A stretch of 59,583 nucleotides of DNA from JAICYJ01 sp035695105 (GCA_035695105.1 DASSEV010000101.1:1-59583); one strand, 5' to 3'. Counted from the stretch's first letter, positions 48,090 to 55,655 are shown. Numbers and translations are program-made. The notes: generated by a model from the letters alone, not told the origin.

Positions 48090-48953
48090 CTACCCGAGCG
48101 TGCCGTGGAACGTGTCGCACGCCGCCGGGTCGCCCGTCCGGTACCCGGTGGTGAACCAGTGCTGCCGCTCCGCCGAGGAGCCGTGCGTCCACGACTCGCG
48201 GTCGACGCGTCCCTGGAACTCCTTCTGGATACGGTCGTCGCCCACGGCGGCCGCCGCGTCGAGCGCGTCGGCCACGTCCTGCTTGGTGATGTTCGTCAGC
48301 AGCGCATTCGGGCCGGACGCGGCATGCGCCGCCCACACGCCCGCATAGCAGTCGGCCTGCACCTCCACCCGCACCGAGGCGCTCTGCGGCCCCTGCCGGT
48401 CGTTCCCGATCTTCGCCAGCGTCCCCTCCTGGTCCTGGACGCGATGGCCGTACTCGTGCGCGATCACGTACGCTTCGGCGAGCGGGCCGCCGTGCGCGTG
48501 GAACTGCGACCGCAGCTGAGCGAAGAACCCGCTGTCGAGGTAGACGTACCCGTCCTGCGGGCAGTAGAACGGGCCGGTGTCGGTGCTGGCGGTGCCGCAC
48601 GCGGTCGGCGTCTGCCCCGTGAACAGCCGGGTCTTCGCCGGGTGGTACGTCGCGCCGGCCTGCCGGAACTCGCCCGCCCAGAACTGCTGCACGCTGTTCA
48701 CGTAGCCGACGATGCGGCAGTCCTCGCTCGCGTTCGCGTTCGCGCCCGTCCGGCAGGAGGAGAGATCGCTGTGGGGCGACGACCCGGAGCCGGCGTTGTT
48801 CGCGATCAGGATCACCACGACGATGATCAGCCCGACGATGCCGCCCCCTCCGCCGAGCGCCATCGGCGGCAGGGGCATGCCGCCGCCGAAGCCTCCGCCT
48901 CGGCGATCCTCGATCTGCGACGGATCGAGCCGGGCGCCCCGCCGGAACCTCAC
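48090..48953 (-). CDS. Neutral zinc metallopeptidase (YpfJ/KPN_02809 family)
   Basis: A 287-residue membrane-anchored peptidase. A glycine-rich N-terminus (GGGFGGGMPLPPMALGGGGG) precedes one helix (IVGLIIVVVILIANN), with the catalytic domain outside. The zinc motif is AYVIAHEYGHRVQDQ (HExxH, His166-His170), and a third ligand is probably the Glu in VRVEVQADCYAGVWA. Several paired cysteines (CRTGANANASEDC, TACGTAS, FYCPQDG) suggest disulfides. The GTG start overlaps the stop of the STAS gene (GTGA), so the two are coupled. The substrate is unknown. Confidence 0.9.
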   Translation of the reverse strand: MRFRRGARLDPSQIEDRRGGGFGGGMPLPPMALGGGGGIVGLIIVVVILIANNAGSGSSPHSDLSSCRTGANANASEDCRIVGYVNSVQQFWAGEFRQAGATYHPAKTRLFTGQTPTACGTASTDTGPFYCPQDGYVYLDSGFFAQLRSQFHAHGGPLAEAYVIAHEYGHRVQDQEGTLAKIGNDRQGPQSASVRVEVQADCYAGVWAAHAASGPNALLTNITKQDVADALDAAAAVGDDRIQKEFQGRVDRESWTHGSSAERQHWFTTGYRTGDPAACDTFHGTLG

Positions 48954-49297
48954 GTCGCCCCGACGGCCTCCGCGCGGGAGCGATAGACCGGGAGGCGGTC
49001 GGACAGCCCGGCCAGGTCGACCAGGCGGGCGGCGAAGCTGCCCTCCGGCACGACCAGGCCGAAGTGGCCGCCGTCCTCGGCGCTGCGGGCGTGCGCCTCG
49101 ACGATCACGCCCAGGATCGAGGAGTCGAGAAACGCGGTGTCGGACAGGTCGATGATCAGCGGCTCGCCGGCCGGCACGGCCTCGAACTGCTCGCGCAGCG
49201 CGTCGACGGTGGCCAGGTCGTGCTCGCCCGTGAGACGGACGATCCAGGGGCCGGAATCGCCCTCCCGATCGATCTGCACGCCACCGAGCCTGTTCAC
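48950..49297 (-). CDS. STAS-domain anti-sigma factor antagonist (RsbV/SpoIIAA-like)
   Basis: A 115-residue STAS protein. The pattern is IVRLTGEHDLATVDALREQF, then LIIDLSDTAFLDSSILGVIV, where the Ser after Asp is the site phosphorylated by RsbW-type kinases. The GTG at 49297 is supported by a TACACT box at 49306-49311 on the minus strand, 8 bases upstream, which would give a leaderless transcript; no ribosome site is present. It is divergent from an RsbW-like gene, its expected partner, and translationally coupled to the zinc peptidase downstream. No sigma factor gene is adjacent. Confidence 0.88.
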   Translation of the reverse strand: MNRLGGVQIDREGDSGPWIVRLTGEHDLATVDALREQFEAVPAGEPLIIDLSDTAFLDSSILGVIVEAHARSAEDGGHFGLVVPEGSFAARLVDLAGLSDRLPVYRSRAEAVGAT

Positions 49298-49305
49298 GGT
49301 GGACA

Positions 49306-49311
49306 AGTGTA
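49306..49311 (-). promoter_or_regulatory. Candidate -10 box of a leaderless STAS transcript
   Basis: Read on the minus strand, TACACT lies 8 bases before the GTG of the STAS gene. The same hexamer stands at the same distance from the leaderless amine oxidase gene at 44684. The -35 region is poor (GAGAAA 16 bases upstream). Confidence 0.4.
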
Positions 49312-49359
49312 CCCGGCGTCGGAGGTTTTTCTCGCGGCAGGCGCGGGCAAGCCGAACCC

Positions 49360-49815
49360 GTGCTGAATGATGCTCCGGCCACAAGCCTGCAGCGCAGCCT
49401 TCCGGCGAGCCCGGCGGCGCTTCCTCGACTGCGCGGGCTCGTGACGTCGTTCGCCACCGGGCAGTGCGGTGCGGATCCCGACCAGGCGTCCCTGATCGCG
49501 CTCGCAGTCACCGAGGCGGCGAGCAACGTGGTGCGACACGCCTATCCCGACCGGGCGGGGATGATCGATCTCTCCGCCGAGCACGAGGACGACCATCTTC
49601 GCGTCCGCATCGCCGATGCGGGCATCGGTCTCGGCGAGCCGTCCCCGCAACGCGGGCTCGGCGCCGGCCTCCGCATCATGCAGGGCCTTGCGGAGACGCG
49701 CCTCATCTCGGAGCCCGGGCGCGGCACAGCGGTGGAGATGCTCTTCAGCGTCCAAAGCCCGGACGCTACGCGGCCCCGAGCGTCCGAGGCGCCTCCACCA
49801 CGTCCTCCTCGCTGA
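49360..49815 (+). CDS. RsbW-like anti-sigma factor / serine kinase (HATPase_c_2)
   Basis: A 151-residue GHKL-fold protein. The N-box is LAVTEAASNVVRHAYPDRAG, G1 is RIADAGIGL, and the G2 loop is QRGLGAGLRIMQGLAE, all intact, so ATP binding and phosphorylation of a STAS antagonist are expected. In partner switching such a kinase holds a sigma factor until the unphosphorylated antagonist displaces it. The STAS gene lies 62 bases away in the opposite direction. The 3' end overlaps the facing rmuC gene by 50 bases, an unusually long convergent overlap that codes for a Pro/Arg-rich tail. Confidence 0.88.
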   Translation: MLNDAPATSLQRSLPASPAALPRLRGLVTSFATGQCGADPDQASLIALAVTEAASNVVRHAYPDRAGMIDLSAEHEDDHLRVRIADAGIGLGEPSPQRGLGAGLRIMQGLAETRLISEPGRGTAVEMLFSVQSPDATRPRASEAPPPRPPR

Positions 49816-51049
49816 CCGCGGTCAGCTCCGGCGCCTGCGGCGCGCGCGGCACGCGATCGACCGGCTCCAGCGGCGCGATGTCCTTGTCGTGGCCGACGAC
49901 GCCATGCTCCGCAAAGCGGCGCGCCGAGACCAGCACCCGCGTCTCCAGCGAACCGACCGCAGCGTTGTAGGCATCGACCGCGCCGCCCAGCCGCTTCCCC
50001 AGCTTCTGGACGTGATCGGCGACGCTGGCGATCCGCGTGTGGAGCTCTCGGCCAAGCTCGCTGATCTCGCGCGCGTTCTCGGCCACCTTCTCCTGCTGCC
50101 AGCCGAAATGCACCGCACGGAGCAGCGCGATCAGCGTGGTCGGCGTTGCGATCAGCACCTGCTGGTCGACCCCCTGCTGGATCAGGGACGGATCCGCCTC
50201 GAGCGCCGCGTTGTAGAAGTGTTCCCCGGGCAGGAACAGCAGGACGAAGTCCGGCGCGTCGCGGAACTGCGACCAGTAGCTGCGAGCCGAGAGCTTGCGG
50301 ATGTGGTCGCGCAGCAGCCGGGCGTGCTCACGCATGTGGTGCTCGCGCTCCGCCTCGTCCCCCGCGTCGTACGCGTCCAGGAACGCCTGCAGCGGCGCCT
50401 TCGCGTCGACCACGACCTGCTTGCCGCCGGGCATGTTGACGATCAGGTCGGGACGCAGCGTGCGCTCATCGTCGTGGACCGTGACCTGCTCGGCGAAGTC
50501 GCAGTAGGCCACCATGCCGGCCATCTCCACCACGTTTCGCAGCTGCATCTCGCCCCAGCGCCCGCGTGCCTGCGGCTTGCGCAGCGCCGCGACCAGCGCG
50601 CCGGTCTCGCCGCGCAGGCGCTCCTGCGCATCGACCATCCCGCGCAGCTGCTCCTGCAGCATGCTGCTCGTCCTGACGCGGTCACGGTCGAGCCGCTCGA
50701 GCCGGGTGTCAACCCGGCCCAGCTGCTCGGCGATCGGGGCCACCAGCTGCGCCACGGCCTTCTCGCGCTTCTCGAGCTCGCCGCGCGCCTCGGTCTGGTA
50801 GCTGCCCAGCGCCTGCCGCGCGAGGGCGAGGAACTGCTCGTTGTTCTGCTTCAGCGCCTCTGCGGACAGCGAGCGAAAGCGGTCCTCGGCCATCTCCCGC
50901 TCGGCCTCCAGCCGCTCCTCCAGCCGCGCCGCCTCGAGCGCGAGGCTGTCGCGCTCGGAGCGAAGCGCCGGCACCTCGGCCAGCCGCGGCCGAAGCGCCA
51001 CCAGCGCCGCGGCCAACCCGATCACCATCCCGACGATGAGCCACACCAT
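49766..51049 (-). CDS. rmuC: DNA recombination protein RmuC
   Basis: A 427-residue RmuC. An N-terminal membrane helix (VWLIVGMVIGLAAALVALRP) is followed by a coiled coil (about 25-130, rich in Glu, Arg and Leu) and the nuclease-like core: KPQARGRWGEMQLRNVVEMA, LRPDLIVNMPGGKQVVVDAK and FVLLFLPGEHFYNAALEADP. These are the family's PD-(D/E)xK-related conserved blocks. RmuC limits rearrangements at inverted repeats in E. coli. GGGAGGAAGC is an excellent ribosome site for the ATG at 51049. It overlaps the RsbW-like gene at its 3' end. Confidence 0.95.
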   Translation of the reverse strand: MVWLIVGMVIGLAAALVALRPRLAEVPALRSERDSLALEAARLEERLEAEREMAEDRFRSLSAEALKQNNEQFLALARQALGSYQTEARGELEKREKAVAQLVAPIAEQLGRVDTRLERLDRDRVRTSSMLQEQLRGMVDAQERLRGETGALVAALRKPQARGRWGEMQLRNVVEMAGMVAYCDFAEQVTVHDDERTLRPDLIVNMPGGKQVVVDAKAPLQAFLDAYDAGDEAEREHHMREHARLLRDHIRKLSARSYWSQFRDAPDFVLLFLPGEHFYNAALEADPSLIQQGVDQQVLIATPTTLIALLRAVHFGWQQEKVAENAREISELGRELHTRIASVADHVQKLGKRLGGAVDAYNAAVGSLETRVLVSARRFAEHGVVGHDKDIAPLEPVDRVPRAPQAPELTAVSEEDVVEAPRTLGAA

Positions 51050-51130
51050 GCTTCCTCCCGTCCTCGCCCGCCCGTAACGAGGGCGGACCAAGAAGCATGG
51101 CAGCGGGGTCGGACGGACTGAGCGCCCTGG

Positions 51131-53254
51131 CTAATCCCCGGCGTGCGAGGGCACGGCCGGCGGCTCGTGCGCGAGATAGGGCAGCCGCCGGTCGAGCCAG
51201 CCCGGCAGCCACCAGTTCCACCGGCCGAGCAGCTGCATCGTCGCCGGCACCAGCACGAGCCGGGTGATGGTGGCGTCGACCGCGATCGCGACCGCCAGGC
51301 CAAGGCCGATCTCCTTGATCGCCGGCACGCCGGTGAGCACGAAGCTCGCGAACACCACGGTCATGATCAGCGCCGCCGAGGTGATGATCCGCGCACTGCT
51401 CGCGAGCCCCTCGGCGACGGCGCGCTCGTTGTCGCCGGTCGCCTCGTACCGCTCGCGGATGCGCGACAGCAAGAACACCTCGTAGTCCATCGCCAGCCCG
51501 AAGGTCGTCGCCAGGATCAGCGCCGGCGTCAGCGTGTTGATGTGGCCGAGCGAGTGGAAGCCCGTCCAGTCGAACCAGCCCCACTGGAACACGGCCACGA
51601 TCACGCCGTAGGAGGCGCCGATCGAGAGCAGGTTCATGATCACCGCCTTCAGCGGGAGCACCACCGAGCGGAGCAGGGCCAGCAGCACGAGGTAGGACAG
51701 GCCGAGGACGAGCGCCATCACCTTCCACAGGTCACCGCCCACCTGCTCGTTGAGATCGTGGTTGAACGCCGAGACCCCGCTGACGAGGCCGCGGTGCCCC
51801 ACCCAGGCGCGAACGCGCGGCACGAGCGTGTCGGTCGCCGGACTGGACTCCGGGTCGACGCGGAGCTCGCCGACCACAACCACGCCCGGCCCGGCCCGCT
51901 CGAGCGAGGCGGCCGCGATCAGCGGGTCGCGCGCCAGCCGGTCGCGCAGCTGCGCACCGACCGCTTCCGGGCCGGCGGCACCGGCGTCGGACGGCCGCAC
52001 GAGGATCGTGAGCGCGCCCTCGTGGCCCTGGCCGGGGCCGGTGATGCGGCGGGTGAGGATGTCGTTCGCGACCCGTACGTCCGTCGAGGACGGGAGCTGC
52101 TCGAGCGAGCGGTTGGCAGTCACCATCGCGAACGCCGGCAGCGACAGCACGATCAGCACGGCCGCCGCCCCGCCCGCCGAGAGCAGGGGCCGGCGCATCA
52201 CGCGCCGCGACCAGGCCAGCCAGAACCCGCTGCGGTCCCGGCCGCGGCGGGACGGCACGCGCAGGCCGTTGATGCGAGGGCCGAGCAGCTGCAGCACCGC
52301 CGGCAGCAGCGTCATGCCGGCGAGCACGGCGATCGCGACCACGATCACGGCGGCGAGCGCCATCGACTGCAGCGCCCGCACCGGCACGATCCAGACGGAG
52401 GCGAGCGATACGACGACCGTCATGCCCGAGAAGGCAACGGCGGTACCGGAGGTGCGCATCGCGCTCTCGACCGCAGCGGCGGTGCCGGTGCCCGCCTCGA
52501 GCTCCTCACGGAAGCGGGCGAGGATGAACATGGAGTAGTCGACGGCGACGCCGACGCCGATCATCGTCACCATGGTGGTGGCGTAGACCGAGACCTCGGT
52601 GTGCGCGGCGATGCCATAGACGATGGCAAAGGCGAGAGCGACCGACACGGCCCCGAGACCGGCGGGCACCAGCGTCGCGACCACGGCGCCGAACAGCACC
52701 AGCAGGACGATCAGGATGATCGGCGACGAGAACGTCTCGGCGCGCTTCAGCCCGTGCTCGGTGATGTCCTGGAAGGCCGCGAAGTTGGCCGACGGGCCGA
52801 GCAGGTAGGTGCGGACGGGCCCGGTCGTGTGCTGGAGCAGGTGCTTCAGGTCGCGGGTGATCTGCAACGAGCGGTTCTGGTCGATCGCCGCGAACCCGAG
52901 GAACGAGATCGTGCGGCCGTCAGGCGACACCTGCGGCCGCGTACGGAAGCGGATGAACGGATAGCGGCGGCTGACCTCAGCCCTGATCGCCGCCGCCCGG
53001 GCCTGCGCTGCCCGCGGGGACTGCGCGTCGACCAGGAACGAGAACGAGTAGGCGCCGCGGCCCGGCAGCGCGTTCAGGTAGTCGATCGCCGTCTGCGACT
53101 GCGAGCCCGGCACCTCGAAGCCCCCGGACGACAGCCGGCCCTGGGCACGGCCCGCGAACGGCAGCGCGATCAGGACCATCATGATCCAGACGCCGACCAC
53201 CCACCAGGGGCGGCGCACACAGAGTGCCGTGGTGCGCAGGATCAGGCGCTCCAT
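51131..53254 (-). CDS. MMPL/RND family transporter
   Basis: A 707-residue membrane exporter with two MMPL repeats. Each has one helix, a large outer domain, then five to six helices. Conserved blocks include VTMIGVGVAVDYSMFILARF in the first half and ILATTFGLAMDYEVFLLSRI in the second, with the proton-relay aspartates and tyrosines of the family. Mycobacterial MmpL relatives export lipids; the substrate here is unknown. An N-terminal helix (PWWVVGVWIMMVLIALPFAG) starts right after the ATG. The ribosome site is weak. It is transcribed away from tRNA-Gly. Confidence 0.94.
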   Translation of the reverse strand: MERLILRTTALCVRRPWWVVGVWIMMVLIALPFAGRAQGRLSSGGFEVPGSQSQTAIDYLNALPGRGAYSFSFLVDAQSPRAAQARAAAIRAEVSRRYPFIRFRTRPQVSPDGRTISFLGFAAIDQNRSLQITRDLKHLLQHTTGPVRTYLLGPSANFAAFQDITEHGLKRAETFSSPIILIVLLVLFGAVVATLVPAGLGAVSVALAFAIVYGIAAHTEVSVYATTMVTMIGVGVAVDYSMFILARFREELEAGTGTAAAVESAMRTSGTAVAFSGMTVVVSLASVWIVPVRALQSMALAAVIVVAIAVLAGMTLLPAVLQLLGPRINGLRVPSRRGRDRSGFWLAWSRRVMRRPLLSAGGAAAVLIVLSLPAFAMVTANRSLEQLPSSTDVRVANDILTRRITGPGQGHEGALTILVRPSDAGAAGPEAVGAQLRDRLARDPLIAAASLERAGPGVVVVGELRVDPESSPATDTLVPRVRAWVGHRGLVSGVSAFNHDLNEQVGGDLWKVMALVLGLSYLVLLALLRSVVLPLKAVIMNLLSIGASYGVIVAVFQWGWFDWTGFHSLGHINTLTPALILATTFGLAMDYEVFLLSRIRERYEATGDNERAVAEGLASSARIITSAALIMTVVFASFVLTGVPAIKEIGLGLAVAIAVDATITRLVLVPATMQLLGRWNWWLPGWLDRRLPYLAHEPPAVPSHAGD

Positions 53255-53321
53255 CGGTGATTCATGGTAGCCATGCCGCCGCCCGCCCCGGCCGGTCCGC
53301 TCGGCTATCCTCGGGCTCTCC

Positions 53322-53392
53322 GCGGGCGTAGCTCAATGGCAGAGCAAGAGCCTTCCAAGCTCAAGACGGGAGTTCGATTCTCCTCGCCCGCT
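53322..53392 (+). tRNA. tRNA-Gly (anticodon TCC)
   Basis: A 71-base cloverleaf. Acceptor GCGGGCG pairs with CGCCCGC, followed by discriminator T. The D-arm is GCTC-AATGGCA-GAGC, the anticodon loop CTTCCAA with anticodon TCC, and the T-arm GGGAG-TTCGATT-CTCCT. CCA is not encoded. It decodes GGA and probably GGG. It overlaps a frame that continues into a small downstream gene, which must therefore start later. Confidence 0.95.
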
Positions 53393-53455
53393 TCTTCTGA
53401 ACACGTCTATGAACAGGTCCAAGAACACAATCCGCGAACTAGCAGGGGTATCGCA

Positions 53456-53752
53456 GTGCATGTAGACACACATGCGGACGATGCATCGAGCCTCTGGGTG
53501 GAGGCTCGAGTGGAAGGCTCCTGGCTTCCTCTTGTCTCTGGAGACAGCCACTCGACCCGCCAGGGTGCTTTCGATGAGATCAAGAGCGTCCTGGGCGGGC
53601 GCGATTACGACGACCTCCGACGTTCCCTCGGCGCGGACACCATGAGGTTCTCCATCATGAGATGGGGCGCAGATGGTCTAGCCGAAGCGATCTGGACATG
53701 GTCTTGGGACGGGGATAGTCGCGCGCTGAGGCAGCTCTTGGACGGCCGCTAG
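53456..53752 (+). CDS. Small hypothetical protein downstream of tRNA-Gly
   Basis: A 98-residue soluble protein starting at a GTG preceded by AGGGG. Segments such as SSLWVEARVEGSWLPLVSG and RFSIMRWGADGLAEAIWTW look like folded protein. The first 80 bases and the gap before them (53400-53480) are clearly lower in GC than the rest of the window. No family is recognised. Its place right after a tRNA and its composition suggest acquisition at an integration site, but no integrase or second attachment copy is visible. Confidence 0.5.
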   Translation: MHVDTHADDASSLWVEARVEGSWLPLVSGDSHSTRQGAFDEIKSVLGGRDYDDLRRSLGADTMRFSIMRWGADGLAEAIWTWSWDGDSRALRQLLDGR

Positions 53753-54071
53753 GCGGGAGTTGGACTGCCGGGGCAGTGGAGTTGCTGCCCCAGCGTGACG
53801 AAATCTTCAGGGGCGGCGATCCAGTCGTGAGACCCCATCCAAGATCGACCGATAGGTCGTTGACTTGGTCGCCCCGCGTCCGCTCAGCCCTCCGGGATCT
53901 GAGCGACGCCGCGTCCGGCAGGCGTTGTCCGGCGCTTCCTGGAGCATCCCAATATCACCGCTCAGCGGTGGGGCCGTGGTGACCACGGGGCGTTGCACCG
54001 GTCACGCGGGAACACCGACGATGCCCCTCCCCTGCGGCATTGCCCGGTGGCGAGGGGCACCGCCTAGGTGT
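53753..54071. other. Convergent intergenic region with a terminator-like hairpin
   Basis: No gene is supported. Near the end, TGCCCCTC (54022-54029) pairs with GAGGGGCA (54052-54059) around 22 bases that hold an inner GC stem; it lies 12 bases past the stop of the minus-strand DUF7144-like gene and is probably its terminator. The rest contains no recognisable element. Confidence 0.45.
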
Positions 54072-54491
54072 CTAGTAGTACTCCTCCGGCCGTGCGCCGG
54101 CGGTCAGTGCGAACAGCACGCCGAGGTTCAGCGCCACGCCGACAAACGCCGACCACGGTGCGGCGAAGATCATGAAGAACCAGAGGATCGCCGCGAAGCT
54201 GCACAGTCCGACCCCGATCATGTTGCCGGTCGTCGAGCCGCTCCAGGCCAGGATCCCGGCCAGCAGCTGCAGGCCGCCCCAGATCAGGAACGCCCATCCC
54301 CAAAACGTCCAGTTCGAGTAGACGAGCTGGCTGTGGAAGTAGGACTGATGCTCGAGCAGGGTGTAGCCATTCACGAAGTTGATCGCTCCCCCAATGATCA
54401 GGAGGATGCTCGCGAACACCACCCAGCCGGTCGGATGCACGCGCGTGGACTCGCGCACCTCGGGAACGTCATGAGCAGTCATGGTTGCCAT
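54072..54491 (-). CDS. DUF7144-like four-helix membrane protein (copy 3)
   Basis: A 139-residue membrane protein, closer to copy 1 (18262) than to copy 2. It shares HPTGWVVFASILLIIGGAIN, NGYTLLEHQSYF, FWGWAFLIWGGLQLLAGILA and FFMIFAAPWSAFVGVALNLG. Loop residues EHQSYF match EHHTYF of copy 1, so this loop is probably functional. GGAGGTGAGAACC gives one of the strongest ribosome sites in the window, implying high expression. A near-palindrome lies about 80 bases upstream. Confidence 0.87.
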   Translation of the reverse strand: MATMTAHDVPEVRESTRVHPTGWVVFASILLIIGGAINFVNGYTLLEHQSYFHSQLVYSNWTFWGWAFLIWGGLQLLAGILAWSGSTTGNMIGVGLCSFAAILWFFMIFAAPWSAFVGVALNLGVLFALTAGARPEEYY

Positions 54492-54947
54492 GGTTCTCAC
54501 CTCCTTTCCACCCCAAATTGTCCTCTCGGTCAACGCTGATCGCGTCGGTGGTCGCATGCACTGTCCGTCCGGGATCTCGCTGATACGAGATTCCCGTCGC
54601 AGCGGCCCGGGCGGGTGCGAGCTGTCTCCCGGGCAGCCGCGCGCGTCCGGCGCCGCCGGCTGTGTGAACCCCGAATCCCGTCTGCGGCACCTGTTCGAGA
54701 AGCGGCCACCCACCCGTTCGGACTCGCTGCGGCGACGTCCTACGCAGCCTGGCTAGGGCAGTGCCGAGGCCGGCGTGACCCGCACAGCATGACGGCGCCC
54801 GCGATCCATGGCTCTGGTACGGGGAATTACGGTGATGACTCCATGGCGCCCACCGATGCCAAGCTGCGTGCCGCGCGCCAGGCTCCAGGTACAGGCGACC
54901 GGTGACCAGATCACCGGTCGAAGTCCCAGTGGAAAGGAGCGTCTGAC
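54492..54947. other. Divergent intergenic region with regulatory-looking repeats
   Basis: No gene is supported in 456 bases between two divergent starts. It contains a near-palindrome at 54571-54595 (GGGATCTCG / CGAGATTCCC around CTGATA, with one extra base) and a hairpin in the leader of the rightward gene, listed separately. The region likely holds both promoters, though no confident -35/-10 pair was found. Confidence 0.5.
54896..54920 (+). promoter_or_regulatory. Leader hairpin before the DUF6325 gene
   Basis: CGACCGGTGA and TCACCGGTCG form a perfect 10-bp stem with loop CCAGA, ending 27 bases before the GTG start and just before the GGAAAGGAG ribosome site. As DNA it could be an operator; as RNA it may protect the 5' end or control translation. 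Confidence 0.5.
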
Positions 54948-55499
54948 GTGGCTATTGGACCGGTGCAGCTGCTGGTGTTGGGGTTCAGCCACCCCGATTT
55001 CCATGGTGAGGTGATCGAGGAGCTGGAGCGGCTGCGCGAGAGCGACACGGTGCGCGTGATCGACGCGCTTGCGGTCTCCAAGGACGCTGAGGGCGAGATC
55101 GAGGTCATGCACCTGAGCAACCTCACCAAGGACGAGGCGATCGAGCTGGGTACGAAGATCGGTGCTCTGATCGGGCTCGGAATTGAGGGCGAAGAGGGCG
55201 CCGAGGCTGGCGCCGAGATCGGCGCCGAGATGGCAGCCGAGGAGGGCGTCCACCCGTTCTCCGACGAGGAGGCGTGGGACGTCTTGGACGACATCCCCAA
55301 CGACTCCGCCGCAGCCCTGATCCTGATCGAGCATCACTGGGCCGTCCCTCTACGGGATGCGATCGCCCGGGCCGGTGGCTTCCGGCTGAGCGACGGGTTC
55401 ATCAGCCCGCTCGACCTGGTTGAGATCGGCCTTGCATCGGCGGAGGAGGCGGAACAGCTCCACGCCCTCGAGCAGTCGAAGTCGCCCGTCACCAAGTAG
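54948..55499 (+). CDS. DUF6325/DUF1269-like protein
   Basis: A 183-residue protein of the DUF6325 group. The start GPVQLLVLGF, then VRVIDALAVSKDAEGEIEV, a glycine/alanine-rich middle (GTKIGALIGLGIEGEEGAEA) and AAALILIEHHWAVPLRDAI are characteristic. The glycine-rich middle resembles the membrane-inserting or glycine-zipper segment of DUF1269 proteins, but here it is acidic. GGAAAGGAG precedes the GTG. The gene is followed after 15 bases by a small arginine-rich frame with its own ribosome site. The family is unassigned and often sits near stress genes. Confidence 0.85.
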   Translation: MAIGPVQLLVLGFSHPDFHGEVIEELERLRESDTVRVIDALAVSKDAEGEIEVMHLSNLTKDEAIELGTKIGALIGLGIEGEEGAEAGAEIGAEMAAEEGVHPFSDEEAWDVLDDIPNDSAAALILIEHHWAVPLRDAIARAGGFRLSDGFISPLDLVEIGLASAEEAEQLHALEQSKSPVTK

Positions 55500-55514
55500 G
55501 GAGGAGGCATTCGC

Positions 55515-55586
55515 ATGGTGGGAACTCGCAGAGTCGCACGCCGCACCGTTCGGCGTACCGCACGGCGCGTCGACCGGCGCCGCTGA
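55515..55586 (+). CDS. 23-residue arginine-rich peptide
   Basis: A short frame encoding MVGTRRVARRTVRRTARRVD followed by three arginines: eleven Arg in 23 residues in a regular RR-x-x-x pattern that would make a cationic helix. AGGGAGGAGG lies at ideal distance before the ATG, and the gene directly follows DUF6325, so translation is plausible. A perfect hairpin follows 11 bases later. It could bind nucleic acid or an acidic partner such as the preceding acidic protein; this is inference. Confidence 0.5.
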   Translation: MVGTRRVARRTVRRTARRVDRRR

Positions 55587-55597
55587 CCATGATCAAC

Positions 55598-55637
55598 ATC
55601 GCTCCCCGCCGCACGACTTCATGCGGCGGGGAGCGAT
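55598..55637 (+). terminator. Perfect 16-bp hairpin
   Basis: ATCGCTCCCCGCCGCA and TGCGGCGGGGAGCGAT pair perfectly around an 8-base loop, 11 bases past the stop of the arginine-rich frame. No T-tract follows. It probably ends the DUF6325 transcript or stabilises its 3' end. Confidence 0.65.
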
Positions 55638-55655
55638 GCACATCAGGAGCTCCGA

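Noticed and set aside
51143..53260. 705-codon plus-strand frame opposite the MMPL transporter
   Set aside because: Its product is Arg/His/Gly-rich shadow; the minus-strand MMPL protein has all family motifs.
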